DNA of 64,000 bases from Streptomyces puniciscabiei (GCF_006715785.1 NZ_VFNX01000001.1:372001-436000); one strand, 5' to 3'. Positions 38,123-47,297 are shown, counted from the first letter of the stretch. Made by a program: numbers and translations. The notes: generated from the sequence alone by a model not told the origin.

Positions 38123-39391
38123 ATGACGGGTTGGCGGGTCAGGGACTACACCCAGGACGATCTCGAAGCGGTGATCCGTGTCGACATGCAGAGCGGCACG
38201 ACCGAGGAGCCGCCGCTCTTCCCGCTCTCGGACGCCGTGACGGCCCTCCAGACCCGCCACCCGGCCGTGGTGGCCACGGCCGACGACGTGCTGATCGGCG
38301 CCGCGGTGAGCAGGGTGGAGGGCGAACGGGCATGGATCCTGCGCATCTGCATGGCGCCCACCTGGCGGCAGCGCGGGCTGGGCAGTGCCCTGATCACCGC
38401 CCTTGAGCAACGGCTCTTCGCCGCCGGCGTCCGCGCGGTGCACGCCGCCCTGCCCGAGGGCGAGACCGGTGCCACCGCCCTGCGCAACTGCGACTTCGGC
38501 GCCCGCCCCGGGCTGGTCTTCTTCGAGAAACGCGGACCGGTGACCCCGCAGTCGGCCGGCACGCTGTCCTCGCTCGGAGCGGAGCTGCCGCCAGGGGGGC
38601 TCTGGCAGAAGGTCGCGGGCATGCAACGGGAGAAGCAGCTCATCGAGCGGCGCCTGGTCCTGCCGCTGGCCCATCCCGAACTGGCCGCCCAGCACGGAGT
38701 GGAACCGCCACGGGCGGTGATGCTGTTCGGGCCGCCCGGGACCGGCAAGAGCACGTTCGCGCACGCGATCGCCAGCCGCCTGGGATGGCCCTTCCTCGAA
38801 CTGTTCCCCGCCCGTCTGGCCGCCGAGTACGGCCTGGCGACCGGGCTGAACCGGCGCTTCGACGAGATCGCCCGGCTCGACCACGTCCTCGTCTTCATCG
38901 ACGAGGTCGAGGAGGTCGCCGGCGAACGCGGCGGCGCGGACGCGACCGCTGTCGGCGTCGTCAACGAACTGCTCAAGGCGATCGTCCGGTTCCGAAGCCA
39001 GGACGGACGGCTGCTCGTCTGCGCCACGAACAACGTGACCACGCTCGACTCCGCGTTCCTGCGGCACGGCCGCTTCGACTACGTGCTGCCGATCGGCCCT
39101 CCCGACCACACGGCCAGGACCGCACTGTGGGAGAGCTACCTGGCCCGAGCGGGCGCGCGGGCCGACAGCGCGGTACTCGCGTCCGCCAGCGAGGGGTTCA
39201 CCCCCGCCGACATCGCCCATGCGGCGCGTACCGTCTCCCAGGCCCAGTTCGAGCGCACCTTCGACACCGGAACCCGGACCACCCCCACCACCGACGACTA
39301 CCTGGACACGATCCGCGACACCAAGGCCACGGTCAGCTCCGCGATGGCCCAGGAATTCGCCCAGCAAACGGAAAAGTACGCCCGCATCTAG
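38123..39391 (+). CDS. GNAT acetyltransferase-AAA+ ATPase fusion
   Basis: A 422-residue protein joining two domains. Residues 1-140 are a GNAT N-acetyltransferase (ILRICMAPTWRQRGLGSALI is the acetyl-CoA loop; ALRNCDFGARPGLVFFEKRG the last strand). Residues 165-400 are a Cdc48/FtsH-type AAA+ module with Walker A GPPGTGKST (about 203-211), Walker B LVFIDEVEEV, sensor 1 CATNN and the arginine-finger region LRHGRFDYVLPIGPPD. It lacks a protease domain. The pairing might couple acetylation to remodelling of a target protein; this is inference. The C-terminus converges on DUF5994 paralog 3. Confidence 0.88.
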   Translation: MTGWRVRDYTQDDLEAVIRVDMQSGTTEEPPLFPLSDAVTALQTRHPAVVATADDVLIGAAVSRVEGERAWILRICMAPTWRQRGLGSALITALEQRLFAAGVRAVHAALPEGETGATALRNCDFGARPGLVFFEKRGPVTPQSAGTLSSLGAELPPGGLWQKVAGMQREKQLIERRLVLPLAHPELAAQHGVEPPRAVMLFGPPGTGKSTFAHAIASRLGWPFLELFPARLAAEYGLATGLNRRFDEIARLDHVLVFIDEVEEVAGERGGADATAVGVVNELLKAIVRFRSQDGRLLVCATNNVTTLDSAFLRHGRFDYVLPIGPPDHTARTALWESYLARAGARADSAVLASASEGFTPADIAHAARTVSQAQFERTFDTGTRTTPTTDDYLDTIRDTKATVSSAMAQEFAQQTEKYARI

Positions 39392-39430
39392 CGTCCAGGC
39401 CGATAGGGGAGTCGATCTGCGACGGACGTG

Positions 39431-39916
39431 TCAGGCCGGCGCAGGAGGCATGCCGCCGCCCGTATCAATGAGGATCTGTCTGGCCTCGGTGACGTTGTCG
39501 GCCCGTACGGCCCTGGCCATCGCGGCGCGTGCCGCATCGGGCGACGTGTCCGGAGGGACCAGCATCAGGGAGAAATGGTCCTGGTCGCCCCGGGTGATGA
39601 GGACGGTGTCGTCACCGACCGGGAAGGAGTCGATGTGCACGACCCGGTCGTCGACCATCACCCGGGTCGGCAGTTCGTCCCAGGCGCTGCCGTCCAGACC
39701 GACCCGGGTGACAGGCCCGAGATGCTCGGTCAACGCGGAGATCAGCGAGGGAAGCTCGGCACCGATGTCCCGGGACCGCGGCCACCATGCGCCGTCCAGG
39801 ATTCCCTCGCGTGCGTGGGTGGTCTCCAGTCGCAGCAGGGCCGTTCCGGGTTTCACCGACCGGTGCACGGCGTCCGGCAGGAGCCTGGGGAAGTCGGGGG
39901 TGTCTGAGCCTGCCAT
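39431..39916 (-). CDS. DUF5994 family protein, divergent paralog 3
   Basis: A 161-residue protein with the DUF5994 core LDGAWWPRSRDIGAELPSLI, then LGPVTRVGLDGSAWDELPTR and a shorter C-terminal part (FSLMLVPPDTSPDAARAAMA) where other copies have GRWDLLVIPPET. It is the most divergent of the four copies. ATG 39916 (MAGSDTPDFPRLL) is chosen over a much longer upstream frame that is Arg-rich and without a ribosome site. Confidence 0.8.
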   Translation of the reverse strand: MAGSDTPDFPRLLPDAVHRSVKPGTALLRLETTHAREGILDGAWWPRSRDIGAELPSLISALTEHLGPVTRVGLDGSAWDELPTRVMVDDRVVHIDSFPVGDDTVLITRGDQDHFSLMLVPPDTSPDAARAAMARAVRADNVTEARQILIDTGGGMPPAPA

Positions 39917-40199
39917 GGTGTCCGCCCGTCCGCAGAGAGCAGTGCGACCGCACGGCGTGCGACCACGATACGACCCTGCTACCTCACGGTACTCCGCACG
40001 ACGCTCCCGCGAGCGCTTCGCCGCAGGCGCGGTTGCGGAAACAGGCAACGGCTCCGGCGTATACCCGCCGGAGCCGCCCTTCCAGGTCATTGCACGTGAG
40101 CGTGCGCCGACCCGCTTTCCACGTTACGCCAAAGGGATTGATCCGACATGAACAATCCTTGCGGAAGTTCACTTCGGTCCGAGAAACCGACGCGGCTGC

Positions 40200-40727
40200 T
40201 CAGCCACGCCCTTCTTCTTCTGTCTCCATCTGCCGGATCCCCTGATGCGTCAGCGTGATCATCGCGGGCGTGTTGCCCCTCTCCCAGTCCACGACGACCC
40301 AGCCTTCACCTGCCAGGTACATACAGGCAGCGGCCATGTCCTGCTCAGGGATACCCAGGTCGGTGCGGAGCTTCGCCCCATCGACGCCCAGGAGGCGATT
40401 GCCCTCGGCGGCTTGGTACAGAGCCTGCATGATCCTCTCGCGGTACGTCTTCCGGTCTCGCAATATCGCCATGACGCGCCTTCCTCTACTGCCCACGGTC
40501 GGGCCGAAGTCGATGTCATCCGCGGTCGCCGTCGCGGTGGGGCGCGTCGGAACGGTCGCGTCCACCGCCGACCGACGGTGCCTCCGGGGCCGACGCCCGA
40601 TCCCCGGCAGAACATCGCTGTAGTGGAAGGCAGCGATCCGTTCGGCGTGCTGGCCGTTGAGCCGGTGGATCAGAGCGACTCCGACGGCGATCAGAAGGAG
40701 CAGCGCGGCCGCGGCGATGACCGTCAT
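40200..40727 (-). CDS. Membrane-anchored protein with C-terminal winged-helix-like domain
   Basis: A 175-residue protein: an N-terminal membrane helix (MTVIAAAALLLLIAVGVALI), a basic linker (RRPRRHRRS) and a C-terminal domain reading IMQALYQAAEGNRLLGVDGA, LRTDLGIPEQDMAAACMYLA and EGWVVVDWERG, which has the look of a winged helix followed by MITLTHQGIRQME. A membrane-bound regulator is possible. ATG 40727 overlaps the stop of DUF5994 paralog 4 (ATGA), so the two are translated together. Confidence 0.7.
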   Translation of the reverse strand: MTVIAAAALLLLIAVGVALIHRLNGQHAERIAAFHYSDVLPGIGRRPRRHRRSAVDATVPTRPTATATADDIDFGPTVGSRGRRVMAILRDRKTYRERIMQALYQAAEGNRLLGVDGAKLRTDLGIPEQDMAAACMYLAGEGWVVVDWERGNTPAMITLTHQGIRQMETEEEGRG

Positions 40728-41272
40728 GGTTCTCTCATCTCCGTCGAACGGCGGGCGAAGGGCCTGCCGATCCGATATGCCGGGGCAGGCACGACGGCCC
40801 GACCGGCTCCGCCGTCGGTCTCCCACGCTTCTTCCCTGATCCGGGCGTCGATCCTGTCTGCTGCTTCCTCGAGTGCCGGGGCCTCGATGCCGTCGCCCGC
40901 CATGAGCTGCGCGGCTGCCTCCGCACCGGTTTCCGGCGGAATCACCAGGACGTCCCGGCGGCCATTGGCGGAGAAGAAGGTCAGTCTGTGCGGATCCTGC
41001 TCCTCGGTGGACCAGCCCACGTGCACTGTACGCCCGGCGATGGACACCCGACACGGGATGACGGGCCAGTGGGCCGGGTTCACCGCGATACCCGTGATGC
41101 GACCCCAGAGATCGCCCAGGGCGGCTGTCAAGGGTGGCAGCTCACGGGTCAGGGCACGGGAGCGAGGCCACCACGTGCCGTCCAGCCCGCCCGGCGCGGG
41201 TGTCAGGGACAGGCGAGCCGGCAGCGACGGCGCGCGCTTGGCCCATGTCGTACGGTCGATGGTCACGGACAT
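40724..41272 (-). CDS. DUF5994 family protein, paralog 4
   Basis: A 182-residue protein with LDGTWWPRSRALTRELPPLT, LWGRITGIAVNPAHWPVIPC and HRLTFFSANGRRDVLVIPPE, a clear DUF5994 member in which the first signature Ala is Thr. It forms an operon with the membrane-anchored winged-helix-like protein by a 4-bp overlap. The leader found before paralogs 1 and 2 is absent. Confidence 0.85.
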   Translation of the reverse strand: MSVTIDRTTWAKRAPSLPARLSLTPAPGGLDGTWWPRSRALTRELPPLTAALGDLWGRITGIAVNPAHWPVIPCRVSIAGRTVHVGWSTEEQDPHRLTFFSANGRRDVLVIPPETGAEAAAQLMAGDGIEAPALEEAADRIDARIREEAWETDGGAGRAVVPAPAYRIGRPFARRSTEMREP

Positions 41273-41462
41273 GGTGCGAACCTGCCCCCGGGCTCGTGAG
41301 CGGCCCGGCGTTGTCGATCACCGGAAACGGCACCCGCAGCGGAGCCGGTACGCGAAGAACTCCCGGTGCTTTCACACTACTCCGCTCACCGGCCCGAGAA
41401 GCCTGGGGTGACCAGGTATTTCCTGCCTTCGGCCTGGTCACCCGCGCCCGGCACTGGGCCGG

Positions 41463-42440
41463 TCAGAGCCAGTCCTTGCGCTTGAACGTCAGATACAGCA
41501 CTGCGGACAGGACCACGATGACGGCTGCCGATGTGATGAATCCGGACTGCCGGCCGAAACCGGGGTAGGGAAGATTCTGGCCGTAGTATCCGGTGATCGC
41601 GGTGGGTACGGCGATGATCGCGGCCCAGCTCGTCACCTTCTTCATGATCAGGTTCATGCGGTTGGCCTGGACCGAGAGGTTCGTCTCCATGACCGAGGCC
41701 ACCAGGTCCCGCAGTGATTCCGTCCACTCGGTGGCACGCAGCACGTGGTCGTAGACGTCCTGGTAGTACGGGACGAGAGGGTCGCTGATCAGGTGCAGGC
41801 CGGGGCGCATGAGCCCGTTGACCACCTCGCGCATCGGAAGTACGACGCGGCGCAGCCGGACGAGCGACTTACGCAGTGCGAAGACCCGGCGCTGCACGGC
41901 TTCGACCTCACGGCGCCCGGCCGCGAAGAGCAGGCCCTCCAGCTCCTCGATGCTGTCGTCCAGTTGCTGGACCGCGGCGAAGTGTCCGTCCACGAGATGG
42001 TCGAGCAGACCGTGCAGCAGGAATCCGACGCCGTGGCCGGCCAGGTCCGGGCTCTCGTCCCAGCGGGCGACGACGTCCTCGATGTCGAGGCCGTCGTCCT
42101 TGCGGACGGTGATCATGGCCTGACTGGTGAGGAATACGGCGATCTCGCTGTACGTCAGTTCCGCACCGTCCGGGCTGACGGTCACGGCGTAGGCGCTGAG
42201 GAACTCGTGGGTGCGATAGCGGTCGAGTTTCGGCCGCTGTCCACGCTGGGCGGCATCCTCCAGAGCCAGTTCGTGGATGCCGAACTCCTGACCCAGCATG
42301 GTGAGTTCATTGGCTCCGGGCCGGTGCAGGTCCAGCCACAGGACCGACGCCGGATCAGCGAGATGCGCAGGGACGTCACTGACGGGAAAGCCCTCCAGGA
42401 CCAGAGTGCCGTCGTGATACAGCCGGGTGCGCGTCACCAT
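41463..42440 (-). CDS. corA: CorA-family magnesium/cobalt transporter
   Basis: A 325-residue CorA channel subunit. The N-terminal alpha/beta domain (VLWLDLHRPGANELTMLGQE, HELALEDAAQRGQRPKLDRY) is followed by a long helix and two C-terminal membrane helices. The pore-loop GMN motif appears as YGQNLPYPGF; the Met-to-Gln change is shared by many actinobacterial CorA proteins. It ends with the basic FKRKDWL. ATG 42440 is chosen at MVTRTRLY. On the minus strand a GGGTAT lies upstream (about 42467-42472), but no suitable -35 was found. Confidence 0.92.
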   Translation of the reverse strand: MVTRTRLYHDGTLVLEGFPVSDVPAHLADPASVLWLDLHRPGANELTMLGQEFGIHELALEDAAQRGQRPKLDRYRTHEFLSAYAVTVSPDGAELTYSEIAVFLTSQAMITVRKDDGLDIEDVVARWDESPDLAGHGVGFLLHGLLDHLVDGHFAAVQQLDDSIEELEGLLFAAGRREVEAVQRRVFALRKSLVRLRRVVLPMREVVNGLMRPGLHLISDPLVPYYQDVYDHVLRATEWTESLRDLVASVMETNLSVQANRMNLIMKKVTSWAAIIAVPTAITGYYGQNLPYPGFGRQSGFITSAAVIVVLSAVLYLTFKRKDWL

Positions 42441-42688
42441 GGCCCGAGGCTAGTGTCTTATACCCCTGTCATGCCGCTTCGCCCCGATTGCCAGCGCGGC
42501 AGGTTCATCGACAGCAGCCACCCTCCGTGGGGGCCTTACGTCAAAGCCCGCGACATCCGGACCTCCGACCGACGAGCATCGGGTGCCGGTCCGAAGGCAG
42601 GGATGTGGGTACCCGGCCGCCGCATCGCATCCGGCGTACACCGCCCGACCGGATGCCGCCCGTCAGCCGGGAAGGACACTCCGAGACC

Positions 42689-43741
42689 ATGACCACGCAT
42701 ACCCCGCGCCGTCGCCCGCCTCCCCCCGCAGGTGGCAGTGATTTCGCCCGCCTGTCGAAGAAGATCGCCGAGGCCGGCCTGATGAACCGGCGCCCCGGCT
42801 ACTACACCGTCCGGTCCATCGTCGTGGCCGTCGCCTACGCCGGGGGCTGGAGCGCGTTCGTCGTCATCGGCGCCGGGTGGTGGACCCTGGCGCTCGCCGC
42901 GTTCCTCGCCGTGATGTTCGGGCAGGTGGCTCTGCTCGCCCACGACGTCGCGCACCGCCAGGTCTTCCGCCGGCGCCGGCCCAGCGAAACGGCCGGCCGC
43001 ATCGCCGGGGCCGCGATCGGGATGGGCTACGGATGGTGGCAGGACAAACACACCCGCCACCACGCCAACCCCAACCACGAGGGCCTCGACCCCGACATCG
43101 CCCCGGACCTGCTGGTGTGGTCCCAGGACCAGGCCCGCGCCGCGACCGGACTGCCGAGGCTCCTCGGCCGCCGGCAGGCGTTCCTCTTCTTTCCCCTGCT
43201 CCTGCTCGAAGGGGTCAACCTTCATGTCTCCAGCGCGCGAGCACTGGGCAACCGCACCCTGAAGAACCGCGCCCTGGACGGCGCGCTGCTCTACGGGCAC
43301 ACCGCCGCCTACCTGACCGCAGTGTTCCTCGTCCTCCCACCCGGCATGGCGAGCGCGTTCCTGGCCGTCAACCAGGGCCTGTTCGGCCTCTACCTCGGCT
43401 GCCTGTTCGCCCCCAACCACAAGGGCATGCCGACCCTGACCGGCAACGACCGCCCCGACTTCCTGCGCCGGCAGGTCCTCACCGCACGCAACGTACGCGG
43501 CAGCTGGTTCACCGACCTAGCCCTGGGCGGCCTGAACCACCAGATCGAACACCACCTGTTCCCCAGCATGCCCAGCCCGCACCTGCGCAGGGCCCGGCCC
43601 ATCGTCCGCCGCTACTGCCAGGACCTGGGAGTCGACTATCTGGAAACCGGACTGATCGCCTCCTACCGGCAAGCACTCGCCAGTCTCCACCAAGCAGGAG
43701 CCCCACTGCGGCGAGCCCGTATCAGCAGCGCCCGAGCATGA
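42689..43741 (+). CDS. Membrane fatty acid desaturase
   Basis: A 350-residue di-iron acyl-lipid or acyl-CoA desaturase. The three histidine boxes are present: HDVAHRQ, HTRHHANPNHEG and the C-terminal NHQIEHHLFPSMP. About four membrane helices lie between them (VRSIVVAVAYAGGWSAFVVI, LLYGHTAAYLTAVFLVLPPG). The N-terminus has no cytochrome b5 domain. It would raise membrane fluidity, fitting the membrane-stress neighbourhood. ATG 42689 follows GGAAGGAC at a long spacing. Divergent from corA. Confidence 0.9.
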   Translation: MTTHTPRRRPPPPAGGSDFARLSKKIAEAGLMNRRPGYYTVRSIVVAVAYAGGWSAFVVIGAGWWTLALAAFLAVMFGQVALLAHDVAHRQVFRRRRPSETAGRIAGAAIGMGYGWWQDKHTRHHANPNHEGLDPDIAPDLLVWSQDQARAATGLPRLLGRRQAFLFFPLLLLEGVNLHVSSARALGNRTLKNRALDGALLYGHTAAYLTAVFLVLPPGMASAFLAVNQGLFGLYLGCLFAPNHKGMPTLTGNDRPDFLRRQVLTARNVRGSWFTDLALGGLNHQIEHHLFPSMPSPHLRRARPIVRRYCQDLGVDYLETGLIASYRQALASLHQAGAPLRRARISSARA

Positions 43742-44106
43742 CGCACCGGCGCCGGCGGTAGATGATCTCGCCACCCTGTCTGAACCAGGAGGCAATCCCG
43801 TCGAACCGCTTGCATGAGTCGGCAGCTGTAACGCATCCAGATTCCCTTGCCGTACTCCAGCGCCTTTTCCCGGTGCCCGACTGAAGTGATCCGGTGAGAC
43901 CCAGCGGCTGGAACAGCCCCGTCGGCTTCCCGGCGCGGCTGCGTCGTCTTACGGCTCCCCTCCCAGATGGGCGCAATCGCAAATCCAGCGTCCCGCGAGC
44001 ATCGCAGGAGCGCGCACTGTGTGCGGAGCCGAACGCGGTCATGCGCGCAAGCACAGTCGAGATCACGGCGAAGCCCCGCCGGAGCGCTCCGACGCTGTTG
44101 GTAAAT
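43742..44106. other. Gene-free stretch before the IS1182 element
   Basis: No frame with a credible start or family match was found. The last part may be the outer end of the IS1182 element, but terminal inverted repeats were not identified. Confidence 0.4.
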
Positions 44107-44137
44107 CCGCCCCGCTGGATCTCATCCGGCGGGGCGG
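44107..44137 (-). terminator. Hairpin overlapping the IS1182 transposase stop codon
   Basis: CCGCCCCGCTGGAT (44107-44120) pairs with ATCCGGCGGGGCGG (44124-44137), giving a 14-bp stem with one G-T pair and a 3-nt loop. The transposase stop (44122-44124) lies in the loop. It is probably a terminator that also shields the element from read-through; no U-run follows, as is usual in Streptomyces. Confidence 0.6.
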
Positions 44138-45733
44138 AGTGCTGCGAAGGGTGAGACGCGGGTGCGGGCGAGGGGTCTGCCGGTGAGGTAGGCGTCGAGG
44201 CGGGCGAAGTTGATGGCGGCGCCGGTGAAGTGGTGCTGGAGTCGGGTCTTGGCGAGTCCGCGGTAGCGGGATCTGCGCAGGCCGTGTGACTGGACGCCTT
44301 GCGAGATGGTGCCCTCGACGCCAGCGCGGTGTCTGTAGCGTCGTCGCCACTGGCCGGTGTCCTGCTCGGGCCGGGCCTGCTGGAGGATCTCGTGTTCTTC
44401 CCTCGGCCGGAAGGTCAGGGAGCGGCCGTGCCGGGAGTCGGTGCAGCCTGCCCGCAGTGGGCATGGGCCGCAGTCCCGTGGGGAGAAGCGGACGCGGGTG
44501 ACGGGAGTGCCCCGGTGGCTGTGGGTGGCGCTCCAGACCGTGTTGGTCCTGCCGCCCGGACAGGTGACGGTGGACTGGTCCCAGTCGACGGTGAAGCGTG
44601 TGTTGTCGAAGAAGTCTCCTCCCGCCTGCTTCTTGTTGGTCACTTTCCCGACCGGGCCGACGAGATCGATGCCGTGGTCGCGTCGGGCGTGGTGGATCTG
44701 CTCGGCATCGACGTATCCGGCGTCCACCAGGTGTTCGTCCGGCAAGAGGCCGCGCTCGGCCAGGACGGCGTGGATGTCCTCCAGCGCCGCGTCGTCGGTC
44801 ACTGGTGCTGGGGTGGTGTGGATGTGGGTGATCAGGTGCGGGGCGTCGGGCTCGCAGGTCTCGCTGAGGTGGACCTTATAGCCGGACCAGCCCAGATCCC
44901 GCTTCGCCCCGGTCCTCGCGTCGGGCTCGTGCGGGGTGCGTAAGCGGATCAGGCCGGGCGGAGTGTTCTTCGGCTCCCGCCAGCGCACGGCGCCGTCGGC
45001 TTGGTGGAACTGCTGCACCCAGGTCCGGCGCAGGAACTCCACCGCGGGCAGAGCCCGCAGTCCGGGCGGAGCCTGGGGAGACCAGACCGCCTGGAGCAGC
45101 ACCATGCCGTCGGCACCGCACTGGTCACCGTGCTCGACCCGGGCGGCCCACCGGGAGGGGAAGCGGCTGTCCTCCGGCCGGGCCGAGTAGCGGTCGAACC
45201 ACTCCGGCGCCGCCACCGTCGCCAGCCACTCCCCGGCCGCCCCGGCAACCTGGTTCAACGCTGCCCGCAGCGTCTCGACCACGAACTCCAGCCGGCTCAG
45301 GTCCCTGGTCACGGCCAGTACGTGGGTGGCGTCCGTGCGCTGCCGTCCGCCCGCCGTGACCAGTCCCGCCTCGCCTGCCGCCCGCAGCACCGCGTCGAAC
45401 ACCGCCCGGCCCGCGTCCGCCTCGGCCAGCCGGGCCCGGAACTCACTCAGCACGGAGAAATCGAACCCGGTGTCGGCCAGTTCCAGCGACAGGGCGTACT
45501 TCCAGTCCAGACGCGAGCGGACCGCGTGCGCTGCCTGCCGATCGGTCAGCCCCTCCGCGAACTGGAGTACCGAAACCAGCGCCAGCCGGGCCGGCGACAC
45601 CACCGGACGCCCCCGCACCGGGAACAACTCCTCGAAGTCGGCGTCGGCGAAGACCGGCCCGAGCACATCCCGTACCCGCATCACCAGACAGCCCTTCGGG
45701 AACACCGCACGCGCCAGACGCACGGTCTCCTCC
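44122..45733 (-). pseudogene. IS1182 family transposase, 5' end removed by IS110 insertion
   Basis: About 535 codons of an IS1182 DDE transposase: RGRPVVSPARLALVSVLQFA, EGLTDRQAAHAVRSRLDWKY, RTDATHVLAVTRDLSRLEFV, LVDAGYVDAEQIHHARRDHG, CPLRAGCTDSRHGRSLTFRP and the C-terminal YRHRAGVEGTISQGVQSHGL. The normal start is missing: the frame enters from the IS110 copy at 45734 directly at SEETVRLARAVFPKG, a segment close to the usual N-terminus, so roughly the first ten residues are lost. A product might still begin at an internal start such as MRVRDVLG. Confidence 0.85.
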
Positions 45734-46242
45734 GACGCCCCTATAGCGCGGGGGTGCGGGAAACCGGTCTGACCAGGTTGAAGACCTCGCGGGCGGCATA
45801 TCGCTTGAGGCACCGGATGATCTCGCGTCGGGTCTTGCCCTCCTGGGTGCGGCGTTCGTAGTACGCCTGGGTGCGGGCGTCGTGGCGCAGGCGGGTGAAC
45901 ACGATGCGGTGCAGGGCGGCGTTCGCCTGCCGGTCGCCGCCGTGGTTGAGCCGGCGCGTGCTCCGACGGCCGGAGGAGTACTCGATGGGGCTGACTCCGC
46001 AAAGGGCAGCAAAGGACGCCTCGGTGTTCAGCCGGTCGGGGGTTGTCCCCCATGGTGATCAGGAGAGTGACGGCGCTGTCCGGACCGATGCCCACCGGTT
46101 CGAGCAGCTGTGGGGCGTGCCGTTCGATGAGCCGGGTCAGGCGTTGGTTCAGCTCATTGATCTGTCCGGTGAGCTGTTCGATGCGCTCGGCGAGCATGCG
46201 CAACGTCAGGTGGGTGGCCTGGGCCACCGCGTCCTCGTCTCC
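45734..46242 (-). mobile_element. IS110 element, copy B (truncated)
   Basis: The left end (GACGCCCCTATAGCG at 45734) and the C-terminal part of the transposase are nearly identical to copy C, including the same extra base in the G-run at 46038-46042. Sequence similarity stops at about 46242 within the coiled-coil region, where a kdpD fragment begins; the N-terminal RuvC-like domain and upstream RNA region are deleted. It was inserted into the start of the IS1182 transposase. Confidence 0.85.
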
Positions 46243-46421
46243 CCCTCGTCCGACTCCTCCGGACGCCGCGCCGGGGCCGTCGGCACGGCGAGCACCATGG
46301 TGAGTCCGGCGCCGGGCGTGTCCTCGGCGCGCAAGGCGCCGCCGGTGGCCTCGGTGAAGCCGCGGGCGACCGCGAGGCCGAGTCCGACTCCGTTGCCGCG
46401 CGGGGAGTCGCCGTAGCGCTG
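46236..46421 (-). pseudogene. kdpD: Histidine kinase remnant, KdpD C-terminus
   Basis: The minus strand encodes QRYGDSPRGNGVGLGLAVAR, GFTEATGGALRAEDTPGAGL and TMVLAVPTAP. This is the G2 box and end of the ATPase domain of the osmosensor kinase KdpD. The rest of the kinase and the kdp operon are absent. It abuts IS110 copy B, sharing GGGGAGACGAGG at the joint, so it marks a deletion or recombination point. Confidence 0.65.
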
Positions 46422-46429
46422 CGAATCTG

Positions 46430-46753
46430 ACTCAGAAGATGCAGGGCGCCCTGATGAGCCGGCTGATGGCCGCCGCGGCTACCAACGATACGGTCGCGGC
46501 CCAGCTCATCCGGGTCTTGGTCCTCCTTGACCAGATTGATGGGCAGCAGTCGATGCAGGCCCAGGCTTCGGGCCCCAGCCGATATGAGGGCTTGGGCAGG
46601 GCCTCGCTCGTACCGAAGCAGTCACGAAAGACCTGCCGAGATCATCGGCACGAGCGAGACGACTTCGGCGGAGACCTGCAAGCGACCTTCTCGGGCCAGC
46701 CGCAGACAGCCGGAGCAGGAAATAGACGGTGCCGGATCAACGCGTGGCACCGC
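46430..46753. other. Unassigned stretch
   Basis: A plus-strand frame from ATG 46439 (MQGALMSRLMAAAATNDTVA) stays open, but after about 60 residues it becomes Arg/Ser-rich and runs through the csbD terminator, so it is unlikely to be a real full gene. Nothing else was recognised. Confidence 0.3.
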
Positions 46754-46795
46754 CGAACCGGAAAGAGGTCCCACAGGGGGCCTCTTTCCGGTTCG
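46754..46795 (-). terminator. Strong terminator hairpin of csbD
   Basis: CGAACCGGAAAGAGG (46754-46768) and CCTCTTTCCGGTTCG (46781-46795) are perfect 15-bp arms around a 12-nt loop. The structure lies 7 bp beyond the csbD stop and would also stop transcription entering from the left. Confidence 0.8.
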
Positions 46796-46801
46796 CGGAG
46801 G

Positions 46802-46975
46802 TCAGTGCTTGAAGGCGTCCTTGGCCTTTTCCTTGGCTTCGCGGGCGTCCCCGGTGCTCATCTCTGCCTGACCTTCGGCGGCCATACGGTCGTTGCCGAT
46901 GGCGCTTCCCAGAGCCTCCTTGGCCTTGCCCTTGGCCTGCTCGGTCTTCGCCTTCGCCTTCTCGTTGGCAGTCAC
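46802..46975 (-). CDS. csbD: CsbD family stress protein
   Basis: A 57-residue hydrophilic, charged protein: VTANEKAKAKTEQAKGKAKE, ALGSAIGNDRMAAEGQAEMS, TGDAREAKEKAKDAFKH. This is a CsbD-type protein, abundant under sigma-B-type general stress in Gram-positives; its molecular role is unclear. GTG 46975 has GAGGAGG at good spacing. It is divergent from the small hydrophobic protein at 47113 with 137 bp between, which contain a CCTTG-ATAAA-CAAGG hairpin. Confidence 0.88.
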   Translation of the reverse strand: MTANEKAKAKTEQAKGKAKEALGSAIGNDRMAAEGQAEMSTGDAREAKEKAKDAFKH

Positions 46976-47112
46976 AGAACAACGCCTCCTCGTAGCTTCG
47001 GGACCGCTGTCGCGGTAACCGGCTCGTGCCCCTGCTTCCCCTTGATAAACAAGGTGCTGATCTCGAATATCGAAGAAAAGGCAGGGAAGACGGGCGGGCA
47101 GGAGGTCGACGT

Positions 47113-47283
47113 ATGGTTCCCCTGCTTTTGGTCCTGCTTCTCGCGGTCATCCTTTTCGGTGCCGGTTTCGCCGTCAAGATCCTTTGGTGGGTGGCCCTCG
47201 CCGTCCTGGTCGTGTGGCTGCTCGGTTTCGTCATGCGATCCACCAGTGCCGGGGGTGGTCGCGGCCGCTGGTATCGATGGTGA
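47113..47283 (+). CDS. Small hydrophobic membrane protein
   Basis: A 56-residue protein with two adjacent membrane helices (MVPLLLVLLLAVILFGAGFA and WWVALAVLVVWLLGFVM) and a Gly/Arg/Trp tail ending RGRWYRW. Near-identical proteins are common in Streptomyces next to stress genes and usually just called hydrophobic protein. ATG 47113 is chosen because GGAGG precedes it. It pairs divergently with csbD, suggesting shared stress control. Confidence 0.8.
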   Translation: MVPLLLVLLLAVILFGAGFAVKILWWVALAVLVVWLLGFVMRSTSAGGGRGRWYRW

Positions 47284-47297
47284 CCTGACCACCCGTC

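Noticed and set aside
42460..42475. GGGTAT on the minus strand before corA as a sigma-B promoter
   Set aside because: The required -35 T is absent at all allowed spacings.
45734..46227. A single large transposase fusing IS110 and IS1182 reading frames
   Set aside because: The continuous frame results from the IS110 frameshift and the insertion joint; the IS110 part is out of its true frame over its C-terminus.
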